Source: Mugil cephalus (taxonomy: Eukaryota; Chordata; Actinopteri; Mugiliformes; Mugilidae). From it: 64,000 nucleotides of DNA. A program made the translations under genes and the position numbers. Each line of letters begins with the position of its first letter. Positions within the stretch are counted from its first letter, which is position 1. Location of the stretch: contig NC_061770.1 of assembly GCF_022458985.1 (NCBI RefSeq), forward strand, positions 37,305,599 to 37,369,598, read 5' to 3'. This document shows positions 11,257-21,623 of this stretch, piece after piece. Under the pieces are notes generated by a model. The model was not told the DNA's origin and did not search any database. It was given only the letters and a program-made list of their open reading frames with translations.

Positions 11257-12684
11257 ATGACGTCTCCAAAGATTGTATTCAGCCTGACATGTCTGCTCTT
11301 GGGTGTAATAGGTGAGTTTTTGTGGCTCATATTCATATTGTGGTTTTAGAGTTTATCGTAACTTCTTATGACGTAGTTTAATATCCGTTCATTTTGATTA
11401 CAATGTCTTTCTATACTATGAAAATATTGTAATTTGTAAACTACAGGGCAGATGACCGGACCAAAACCATCCTCGCCGTTACATCAGGAGAGAATGTTTC
11501 GGCTAATGTCGGTGACATGATAACTTTGCAGTGTTTTCATGAAGGCGACACCGCAGGGCTTTACTGGTATAAACAGAGTCTGGGGCAGAAACCAGTTCTC
11601 ATCTCTACCTTCTACAGATTTGAAAGAAATGCCGCCTTTTATAATGAATTCAAAAATGATCCCCGCTTCACACTGGACATCGAAAATAGCAAACACCACC
11701 TGAAGATATCAAATGTGCGTACTTCAGACTCAGCCACATATTACTGCGCGAGTAGCCACGTTTTTATTTTGGAATTTGCTCAGGGCACCACTCTCAGTGT
11801 GATGGGTTCAGCTTTAAATGTTAATGCTTCGGTTCATCAGTCGGCTTCTGAGACCGTCCAGCCTGGAGGCTCTGTGACTCTGAACTGTACAGTACACACT
11901 GAGTCTGTGCAGAACACAGAGTTTACTGGTTCAAAGACTCTGAAGAATCTCATCCTGGGATCATTTACACCGATGGAGGCAGGAATAATCAGTGTAAGAG
12001 GACTCCCTATAAAATAACACACACCTGTGTCTACAACCTGCCAATGGAGAACGTCAGTCTTTCTCAGTCCGGGATCTACTACTGCGCTGTTGCCTCATGT
12101 GGACACATAGTGTTTGGAAATGGGACCAAACTGAACTTCGAGGGTAAGTCTTTTAGCTTTTTCATAATATGGTTTGGTCTCATTTGATGAACTGCGATTG
12201 CACTTCGTGTTACACAAACCAAGTGTCTCCATCTCTGGTTTTGAAGTTGAGCAGGGTCATCCTGTCTTGGTGTATTTCTTGAGCGGAGCTTTGATGTTCA
12301 CCACCGCGTTCAGTGTCATATCAACTTATTTAATGTGTAGGATGAACAAGAGAAACAGCTCCATGGGTAAGTGGTGCCATTCACATCCTACAGTTCTCTT
12401 GTAGAAAAGCATTCAGGATGGATTTTATTCTTGGATTTTTTCTCCCTAGAGCCTGAAGCAGGATTCCCTTTAAGCTCACAGATGAGTTACAAATTATACA
12501 GAAAGAATGTCTGTAGGACAGTAAATTTCTACCGGGCCACTATTTCAATCTATTTTGTTATCAGGGCGGCCAGGAGGAGGGCGACATCCATTATGCTGCT
12601 CTAAGGGTAAACAAATCTAACAGATCAAGGAGACAGACGAGCAGCATAAGGAATGAATGCGTGTACTCCAGCGTAAAACATTAG
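11257..12684 (+). pseudogene. NITR-4, broken novel immune-type receptor gene
   Basis: The exons are recognisable: leader 11257-11311, V/I exon 11447-12143, transmembrane 12247-12366, tail 12450-12481 and 12565-12684 (IHYAAL ITIM, CVYSSV). The V/I exon has two frameshifts. One is in the first V strand near 11497, where the frame of PLHQERMF changes to VSANVGD and about four bases seem missing. The second is in the I domain near 11905-11920, again with about four bases missing. The exon is 697 bases against 705 in NITR-3, which fits two 4-base losses. The donor after the fourth exon also reads AT instead of GT at 12482. Sequence between the breaks still encodes good Ig strands (YWYKQSLGQKP, DSATYYCAS), so inactivation looks recent. 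Confidence 0.85.
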
Positions 12685-13700
12685 AACTGGATTTGTCATT
12701 CATTCTACGTAAGTTTGATTGATATCTCAACATCATTCATACCATAACATCTGCTTTCAGGCTGAGATTTATTACAAGTTGCTTGTATTCCTGAGGCCTC
12801 CTCTCTATCCTTCTCTTGTAGATGATCCAGGCATTTGATTTGGTTCCTTCTTCTTCTCGATGGTTTCATTCAGTTTTCGGTTTCACCACGATGGTGAAAT
12901 TTGGTGAAGAGCACCTGACTTGTATTTTTCTGCTTTTGCTTTGCAACAGTTTACAAGTTTGCCTCCGACTAGCTCAACAGTTATATGAATACATGGCTTT
13001 AAATGGTTTTATGTGTTATGCCACCAATGCTGCTCCAATAAAGGAACTGCAGTTCTTAAATATTTCATATGATGCTTAATTTAACCTCTTTATCAGAGCT
13101 GAAAGTATGTGCCCTTTAATCCTGTATAAATTAGACAACTATTATGTTTCTGTAAACAGCTAAAAATAGCATGCGAACAAATAAGAGGCTAAACACAGTT
13201 AGCAAATAAGTGCTAACTAACACTTTTAATAATTTAACAAGGATATTTTTATAGATATTATACATATGATCAGAATCTTACCCAAAGCACATAAAGGCAT
13301 ACAATGGTTATTGTTAACTATTGTTATTGTAGATTATTACTGTTTAATACTAACTGGAAAAACGCCTTAATATACATTTTAGACTAAACACACCACGCAT
13401 GGTGAACCAAATTTACGTCATAAATAAGAAATCGGTTCTTATTGTTTAGATTAGTATGTAAGAATGGTTCTATATTTTTGTTTATAAGTGAATAAACATA
13501 ATAAAAGAAATGAAAAATTTCCGTCCTTCATTACCTCCACATCATTTTTTCTTGCGCTTCACTCGTTCGCTGGAAGTGAGCACGTGATTTAAACAGGACA
13601 CGCTGTGTCACGCCTGGTTGACCAACCAAGGACGGCGCCGACGACGAATAGGGAACTCAGAATCGAGACTCTCTTCATTCAGCACACCGCTGCAGAAACA
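12685..13700. other. Intergenic stretch, nothing recognised
   Basis: 3' flank of NITR-4 and upstream region of NITR-5. An AATAAA occurs near 13037. The NITR-5 upstream region has CACGTG near 13580 and GACCAACC near 13619 but no clear CCAAT-TCTTGTCT module. Confidence 0.4.
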
Positions 13701-15129
13701 ATGACATCTGCAAAGCTCGTCCTCTGTCTGACCTGGTTGCTCTTTGGGCAAATGGGTGAGCATGTGAATGCTTCTTTGTATCTTTTGGAGTGCATTACCA
13801 TGTTTGCATGTGTGATTAACAGGCATTTGCTTTGTCTCTCATTTCACTTCAGCTAAAATCGTCTCACCTGTTTGCCAAGAGAACACATTTAAGTCCATTA
13901 AGAGTGGAGAAAACTTGACCTTGCCATGTCCATATGAAAGCCGTGCTGCTGCAAGGATTCACTGGTATAAGCAAACTTTGGGACAGAAACCAAGGCTCAT
14001 CTCAACCATCGACGTGAATGGCACAAATCCTGTGAACTACAATGAGTTCGAAAAGGATCCACGCTTTACAGTGGATACGCGAAATGACACATATCCCTTG
14101 ATTGTCACAAATGTGACAATTTCAGACTCTGCTACTTACTACTGTGCAACCAGCGCAACTAGAGACGCTTTAGTCCTGACTTTTGAAAAAGGGACCGTCG
14201 TCGCGGTATGGCAGGGAGGTTTGAACTCTTCAGTCCAGCCAACACCTGACACCACCCAACTGAAATGTTCTGTGACCGTGAGCTGTGGAGGAAACGCCGG
14301 GCTCTGTGATGGAGAACACAGTGTTTACTGGTTTGAAGTCTCTGGAGGATACCATCCAAGAGTCATTTACTCTCACACAGGCAGGAATGATCAGTGTGAG
14401 AGGAAAAACAGCACGAAAGCATACACCTGCGTCTACACTTTGCCAATGAAGAGCCTCAATCTGCCTCATAATGGGACCTACTACTGCGCTGTGGCTTCGT
14501 ATGGATGCATGGTGTTTGGAGACAGGATTGAGCTGGACATAGAGGGTAAGTGAGCTTTTCTGGAGGACCAGTCTCATTTTTTAAGTGTAATGTTCTGTAT
14601 AAGGCAGAAGCTCCGTAATGTCTCCTGGTGTCTGCAGAAGAGGTGAACTTTCTTGTCTTGGTGCACGTCCTGAGCGGAGCCCTGGCATTCGCCACATTTC
14701 TGGTTCTTCTACTGGCGTTCTTAATGTGCCTGATCGCCAAGAGAACCTGCTGCGCATGCGCAGGTACCGCATCTGCTTTTTGTTCGTAGCTGACGAAGAA
14801 TCACACACAGAGCATTTTTCATTTTTTTTTTCTTTTCAGATTCAGATTCAAGAATTTCACCCCCTTCCACAACAAATGCAGAGGTATGTGATTTTGTTGT
14901 GATTAGATATTGTGTTAGCATTCAGTTGTTTTTATCGTGCAGCATTTCCCACAATTTTTACTCCCTCGAGTTCTATATTGTGATTCTCTGGTTCCTGTTT
15001 GATCGCTAGGGCGAGCAAAATGAAGAAGACGTCCATTACGCAGCTTTGAGGCACCACAACATTAAAAGATCGAGAAGACAGAGAAACGATGTAGAGACTG
15101 AATGTGTGTATTCCAGTATAAAGCAGTAG
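13701..15129 (+). CDS. nitr: NITR-5, novel immune-type receptor
   Basis: Complete five-exon gene: 13701-13755, 13853-14545, 14638-14763, 14840-14883 and 15010-15129. The total of 1038 bases gives 345 residues in frame. The V domain has LPCPYES, IHWYKQTLGQKP, DSATYYCAT and a J-like FEKGTVVAV. The I domain is the most divergent here. It has an added VSCGG, keeps LCDGE and NDQC, and its end reads SYGCMVFGDRIELD, so the usual Cys after YYC is moved by two positions and the FGxGT motif is lost. The transmembrane segment is uncharged and followed by a cysteine-rich juxtamembrane stretch (CCACAG region). The tail has VHYAAL (ITIM) and CVYSSI. It is expected to be an inhibitory receptor. Confidence 0.92.
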
Positions 15130-15944
15130 AACAGAGGTGTCTTTATTTTTCAATGGAGAGCTGTGGAGACCTATGCAGAGCTGTTTCAGGCCAATAACTA
15201 TGGGTAAAATATGCTTGACACACGGTTGTTCTTTAAGAGACAGATAGCCCGTATAACAGCTTTCTATTTAAGAGCTAGCATTGATTTTCTTATAAAAAGA
15301 GTTGGCAGTAGTTTTGGATTGCTTCATAGTGAGGGCGATGGGTGGGGTTTATATTTTGAGGTTGTCATATAAGTAATTTTACAAATCACATATGTGTATA
15401 CAAACTTGTGCCCGCTGTGTTGTATAAAATATATATTTTTTTGCAGTTAGGCTAAAATGCTTACCAATTTTGGCGTATTTTAACAGAATTTTGTGTCAGT
15501 TGTTGCTTTACTTTGCCTATTGGTTTGATAAAGGAATGCTTACAGTTTCAAGTGTGTAGTTTCTTTGTTTCTTTGATTTGTCAGCACCTACTGCAACTAG
15601 GGGTCATTCTCTGATCACTGGAGTCGGTCGCAACTTTGTGTAGTTACCTGACCACACGAATCAGCTGTAGGATACACAATGAGGCTGTCACCTTGAGCAC
15701 TGATGGTAGAAATTGGAGACGTTTAACATCTCATAAATTCACAACCATGTGTATCTGCACATTCAAAGAAGTCGACTACTTCAGTGCTACAGGATGCGGT
15801 GAGCATGTGATCATGCTTCCTTATTAATAAGACATAGGCTACCGCATCACGTCTCCTTAACATATCAAACACAGGCTCCTCTGTGAAGAAAGGAGTGAAG
15901 AGAAGAGCAAAGCTCTTTTCATTCACCTCAACAATTAGAACACG
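15130..15944. other. Intergenic stretch, nothing recognised
   Basis: Short spacer between NITR-5 and NITR-6. There is no CCAAT-TCTTGTCT module upstream of NITR-6. The bases before its ATG (CTCTTTTCATTCACCTCAAC) resemble the start-site region of other members. Confidence 0.4.
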
Positions 15945-18346
15945 ATGGCATCTGCACAGGTTTTGATCTGTCTGGCGTGTTTGTTCATGGGGAAAATGGG
16001 TGAGTTTTGTTTGTGTGACTGTTTATTTCTGATTTTTTTGGTGGTAAAAGCAGAAGAAAAAGAAAAAAAAAGAAGAAAAACTTAAGGTAATGGCTGTCGT
16101 CTATGAAAAATGTGCCACTTTTGAAAACCAGAACTTGAAAACAACCCCATTTTTCATATATTTTAGACTAAGCTTTGTCTTAGTTTTGAAAGTTCGGTTT
16201 TAGTTTAAATATGGCAAAATAAATCTGTTGTTCATGCAGCATATACAGTGTTTGCCACCATGCTAATCTTAAAACCAGAAGTTGCAGATAACTTCTGAAA
16301 AGTTGCAGAGAACTTCTGGTGCTTATGTTTCACTGTTTTACTTCACACAACAAATCAAGCTCAGTCTCTTGAGTAAGGATCAAGATACATAAACACTGCA
16401 ACGTTTGTTTTTTTTTTATCTCAAATTTGTTGTGTTCCTGTGCCTGCCATTTGTGTCTTTTAGTTTTCAGTAACTCGTGATATGAATTTAGCAAAAATTA
16501 TATTACGTGATGGTTAATGTGGATTCTGACAGACTTAATTAATTATGAATTTGCTTTTACCCTTTGATTTGATTTCAGCCCAAAGGACTGATTTGAAATC
16601 TTCCTCATTCGTTCATCAAGAGAGTCGTTTCATTTCAGCTAATGTTGGTGAGAAAGTGACTTTGCAATGTTTCCATGAAGGTGATGATTCTGCATGGCTC
16701 TACTGGTACAAACAAACCATCGGACAGAAACCAAGGCTCATATGCACCTTCTATGTGTTTGATACAAGAATCAGTTTTCATAATGAATTCCAGAACAACC
16801 AATGCTTCACAGTGGATACAAGAAAAAGTGTATATCACTTAATGATCACAAACTTGGAAATTTCAGATTCAGCTACCTACTTCTGTGCAACTAGCAATAA
16901 TTTTGTCTTGGATTTCGCAGAAGGGACTATTGTCAGTGTAAGAAGTTTGGGTGTGAATACTAAAGCTTTAATACATCAGTCGGCATCTGAGACTATGCAG
17001 CTCGGAGACTTTCTTTCATGTCTAATTTTGGGGACAATGGGTAAGTTATATATTTCTTCTGTCTTTTAGAAACACCACTCACAGTTCATTACATTAACTA
17101 TGGAATTGCTTTGTCTTTCATTCCACTTTAATTCAAACAGCTGATCCGATGTTGTCCTCATCTGTTCACCAAGAGATGCGTTTGGTGGCAGCTCACGTTG
17201 GCGACAGAGTGACATTAAAATGTTTCTTTAAGAGTAATGTTGTCCCATATCTTTACTGGTTTAAGCAAACTGTGGGACAGAAGCCAAGACTCATCTCGGC
17301 TTTCTACAAATACAAAAACACCACCTTCTATGATGACTTCAAGGACAATACACGGTTCAGTCTGGAAACGGGAAATGGCAAAAACCACTTGATGATCACA
17401 GATTTGCGTATTTCAGATTCAGCTATTTACTATTGTGTTTATAATTTACACATATTAGAATTTCTAGACGGCTGTATTGTCATTGTAGAGGGCTCAGGTT
17501 CGAACATCCAAGCATTGGTCCAACAATCAACCTCCGTCACCGTCCAGCCAGGAGACTCTGTGACTCTGAACTGTACAGTACACACTGGAAGCTGTGGCAC
17601 AGAACACAGTGTTTACTGGTACAAAAAGGAAGAAGAATCTCATCCAGAAATTATTTATACACAAGGAGTCAGGAATGATCAGTGTGAGAGGAAAGACAAC
17701 ACACAAACACACACCTGCATCTTCAACCTGCCGATGAAGAGTCTGAATCAATCTCATGCTGGGACCTACTACTGCGCTGTTGCTGCATGTGGAATCATTG
17801 TGTTTGGTGAGGGAACCAAGCTGGAGTTGGTGGGTGAGTAACTTTATATGAAAGGTTGTTTTATTTTTAGAAATATTTCCTCCCACTGTAACATAGTTAA
17901 AAGCTTTATAATGTCTCCTGCTTTCAGAAAACTCAGAGAAACTGGACTTGGTGTCAGTGTTGAGTGTGGCCGTCACATTCACCACAATCTTAGTGTTTTT
18001 TTTAGTGTGTGAAATCACCAACATCAACAGCTGCTTCTGTACAGGTAATTGCTCTACTTTGTATATAGCGTATATGAATTGAATGTCATTTGTTAAGTTT
18101 TACTCCTGTTTTTCAGACACCCGAGAAAGATTTTCAGATCCATCCACAAAACTTGCAGAGGTAATTTATGCTTCAATAAAAATATTTTTGTTTCTTATTT
18201 CTGACAACGAGTAAATAGTTTACTATTTCCATCACCAGGGTTACCAAAATAAAGATAGCCCCTGTAACAACGAGTCAGGAGAGGCCAACAGGAGAGTGGA
18301 GGACAACACCCGGAGTGAATGTGTGTACTTCAATGTAAAGCAGTAG
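15945..18346 (+). CDS. nitr: NITR-6, chimeric V-V-I immune-type receptor
   Basis: Exons: 15945-15999, 16579-17040, 17141-17833, 17928-18044, 18117-18160 and 18239-18346. They total 1479 bases, or 492 residues, in frame at every junction. The first V domain (residues about 19-140; YWYKQTIGQKP, DSATYFCAT, FAEGTIVSV) runs into the first 20 or so residues of an I domain. At 17009/17010 it switches to the leader exon of a NITR-2-like gene (FLSCLILGTM, residues 163-172) with its donor at 17041. Splicing to 17141 joins a second complete V domain (about 174-290) and I domain (to 403). Transmembrane and tail exons follow. The usual ITIM is gone (SPCNNE where LHYAAL should be). Only CVYFNV remains, which contains a YxN motif. 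Alternatively the locus is two dead or independent halves, with the second half lacking its own start. Confidence 0.75.
17010..17588 (+). repeat. Tract nearly identical to 4133-4711 of NITR-2
   Basis: About 579 bases covering half of the leader exon, intron 1, the V domain and the start of the I domain. I count four substitutions and no indels against NITR-2 at a constant offset of 12877. Beyond 17588 the sequence instead resembles NITR-1. This marks a recent duplication or gene-conversion tract. Confidence 0.85.
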
Positions 18347-18566
18347 AGTTGGACGTTTCTGTCTCAGACTTCATCATTTCTCTTTTAATGTACAATATGA
18401 TGTGTAAATTCGTGCCTCGTTGTCATGTGTGACAACTGCATGACCTTGATTTCCAATAAACTTGTTGAACATGATTCAAACGTATAAAAGACCATTTCCA
18501 CCACTCAGCCCTCATGTGTCGATTATTTGACAGGGAAGAAGTCTTCAAGGCTCAAGAACAAGACAT

Positions 18567-18584
18567 GCACACACACACACACAC
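18567..18584. repeat. (CA)n microsatellite
   Basis: Run of about nine CA repeats in the 3' flank of NITR-6. Confidence 0.85.
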
Positions 18585-19409
18585 TCAGTGACACACCCAG
18601 AGCCATTTCCTTTTATTGTCTCCATGCGGTTGAAGTCGAAAAGGCGACAACCTGTGGGTGTCTGGTACTTTGCATCATAATCACTATCCACTGTGTCTAC
18701 AAGTATACAGACAAACAACATATTATTATTTTTGCTAATGTGGTGAAGGTGGACTTGTATGAATATTCTGGTTAAAACACTTAATTCTTAGAAACCACCA
18801 GAACAACATTCAGCCACAAAGATTTTGAGGAAGGGTAAAGTCCCTTTGGCCTCTGTGCTACTTCTACACTACCACAGCTCAAATGCATGATGATCTTACA
18901 GCAGACGTTGCATTGCTGCAGATTAATCTACCAAACAACACAGAAAGCAGTTAACATTAGCCTCAGTAGCGACGTATTTTCATAGTGTGGTATCAGGACT
19001 TTGGGTTAGGGTTAAGGTTATATATATGATTTCATACACCACCTTAAGTTTGCTAAGTAAAAGCGATATTTCTGAAATTTCGATAAAGTTGTACATGTTC
19101 CCATTGAAAGGTGTTTTGCGAATGAGCTGTAACTCTTGTAAGGTCTTGTCTCGCGATATCACATTATTCTCTTAAATTCTCATCAAGTGAGACTCCACCT
19201 TGAGGAAAATGGACTTCAAATGAAGTGGTCGAATGACCCCCTGTGTCATCTTCACTGATTCCAGTGATGGAGAAATGTAAAAAAAAAAAAGTGTTTCTAT
19301 TGCACTTTTGTAAAACCCTTTTATATCGATGGGTGTGAAAACCATCTCATGAGAGCGCAAAAGTGTTTTGCGCATTACTGTACAGTCCGAAAAACCTCTC
19401 AAATATCAA

Positions 19410-21230
19410 CAAAGGTTTTAGGCAGATGTGTAAAAATTATGCTGTAAACAAAAAATTCCTAAATGGAAGTGTTGATGGTTTATTTTCATCATGAATGAAC
19501 AGGAGAGAAATCTAAATCTAATCTGTATTTGGCGTGACCACCCTTTGCCTTCAAGACAGCATCAGTTCCTCGAGGTCCACTTGCACACTGTTTTTGAAGG
19601 ACCTCAGTTGGCAGGTTGTTCCGGACATCTTGGAGAACTTACCACAGATCTTCTGTGGATGTAGGCTTCCTCAAATACTTCTCATTCTTCATGTTATCTC
19701 AGACATACTCCATGATGTTGAGATAAGGGCTCTGTGGAAGCCATGCCGTTACTTCCAGGGCTACTTCTTTAGACTGAAGATAGTTCTTAATGACCTTGGC
19801 TGTATGTTTGGGGTCTTTGTCCTGCTGCAGAATAAATTTGGAGCCAATCATACACCTCGCTGGTAGTATTGCATGATGGATATGCAGCTGCCTGTATTTC
19901 TCAGCCTTGACAACACCATTAATTGTGACCAAATCCCCAACTCCAATTGCAGAAATGCAACCCCAAACCTCCACCATGCTTCACTGTTGTCTGCAGACAC
20001 TCATTATTGTACAGCTATTCCAGCCTTTTGACAAACAAACTACCTTCTGCTACAGCCAAATATACCATATTTTGACTCATCAGTCCAGAGCACAAGTAGC
20101 CGTTTTTCTTCACACCAGTTACTATGTTTTTATTAGGGGTGTAATGATTCGTTTTAAGAACGATTCGATTCGATTCACAATTCCTGGTTCCGATACTATT
20201 CAAGGACGATTTTAGGTAATTTAGAAATATATGATCCGAAACGATTCAGTGGCTTGAAATCGATTCAGTAACTTTTTAGCCAAAAATTAAACCAGTGTGA
20301 CTGAAATAAACACCTACTCAGTGTTTCCTCTACATTCACTTAGGAGTAGCTGGCCACCAGCAGATAACTATCTTGTTCAATATCTACTCTTTCGGGGTTC
20401 TTAATCTACCGGTTACTTTTTATCCGCTGGACGGTGCTCGGTTTATCAATAAAGAACAAGGTTATTATGGCCCAGAAGTTTAACACCACATGTCCGTTTC
20501 TGTTTATTAGCTCCTCTTTTGAGCGCTGACTTTCTCATTACACGCTGGTCTGTTGACAATACCACATGATGGTGGTGACTGACGTTACACGTTAAATTAT
20601 CCGACGTTTCATCGAGTTGTTTTCCTTTGCTCAGGTCACTGTGTGTCACTGGTGGGATGAGATGGAGAGGCAAGGAGATGTGAAAGCGAATGTTAGCATA
20701 GACATTAATTTTGCCATTGATGTTAGCCGGAAGCTAACGCATATTTGTATAACGGTGTTTTCGGTATATAAAACTAATTTGTAAATTTTGTTTGTCCACT
20801 TTTACAGTGTTTCTCAAATAAATACTCTAAGAGGATCCTCTGACGTCCTTAATCCAATGCGTTATTTCCTAGTATCGATACAATTGATTGATTACCTTTT
20901 AAATCGATATTAGATCGATGTATGTCGTCTGGACAGCCAACTTGCCAAGTACAGATCGATGTAGTTGAATCGTAGCAAAATAAACCGATTCATCGATGTG
21001 GTGGATGAATCATTATACCCCTAGTTTTTATCCATAGTTGAGTCACATCTCTGGACAGTAGATGGTTGTACCTGGGTCCCACTGCTTTCTGCAACTCTGG
21101 AAATAAGCTTGATGTGTTTTTTACAGTCCTTTTACCTATGAGGACTGATGCTGGTTTGAAGACAAGGGGTAGTAACACCAAATATTGATGTGACTTAGAT
21201 TTTTCTTTGTTCATTCACTTGGCAGAAAAA
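19410..21230 (-). mobile_element. Degenerate Tc1-like transposon, copy a, split by a hAT-like insert
   Basis: The minus strand encodes a fragment of Tc1 transposase with KFILQQDKDPKHTAK, the DDE-domain motif around the second Asp, followed by WLPQSPYLNIMEY, which corresponds to WPxQSPDLNPIE of active elements. The expected catalytic region is altered. The plus-strand left end carries words from the family's terminal repeat (AGGCAGATGTG near 19421). A hAT-like element occupies 20134-21023. Equivalent copies lie at about 25577, 30850, 35930 and 40755. Confidence 0.75.
20134..21023. mobile_element. Non-autonomous hAT-like element with 8-base target duplication
   Basis: The left end TAGGGGTGTAATGATTCG is matched by the inverted right end (TAGGGGTATAATGATTCA on the minus strand), 16 of 18 bases. 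The flanks are direct repeats of GTTTTTAT (20126-20133 and 21024-21031), and an 8-base duplication is typical of hAT transposition. The other Tc1 copies in the window carry a single GTTTTTAT at the same place (for example 26298-26305), so they preserve the empty site. The 890-base body has no transposase frame. Confidence 0.88.
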
Positions 21231-21518
21231 ATAATAATTCAATTTTAAAGTACATTGTTGTTCTCTTGGAGGCACTGTCTGTGCTTTAACAAAACCAAAT
21301 TCTGAACAAACACATCGACTGTGTCACACTATAAGACTAATCAGGGAAATCCGTAAAGAGTTACATGTTTTACGACAGATTTTGTAGTAATGTATATTTC
21401 GGTGACTTGAAGAACCATTATGTTCGTCAAATATCTCTCAACATGTCTTAAGTCCTGCCCCTTAGCCAAATACCAAATGTGTCACTGTGGCTGTGAACAT
21501 GTTACTTAATGGGACGTA

Positions 21519-21559
21519 CAGTTTCACTTCAGATTGGCCAATCAAACAAAGTCTTGTCT
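21519..21559 (+). promoter_or_regulatory. Promoter module of NITR-7
   Basis: CAGTTTCACTTCA (21519-21531) reads TGAAGTGAAACTG on the other strand, close to an IRF or PU.1/IRF composite site. The palindrome ATTGGCCAAT (21533-21542) holds CCAAT on both strands. Then nine bases and TCTTGTCT (21552-21559). The ATG is at 21624. Confidence 0.55.
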
Positions 21560-21623
21560 TTGAAGAGTTGGTGAAGCTCAAGAGCGAGATTCATTTCACT
21601 CAGAAGTCACATATTTGAACACG

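Noticed and set aside
20446-20673. Minus-strand frame inside the hAT-like element considered as a transposase piece
   Set aside because: It shows no hAT dimerisation or catalytic motif, and the element is too short to be autonomous.
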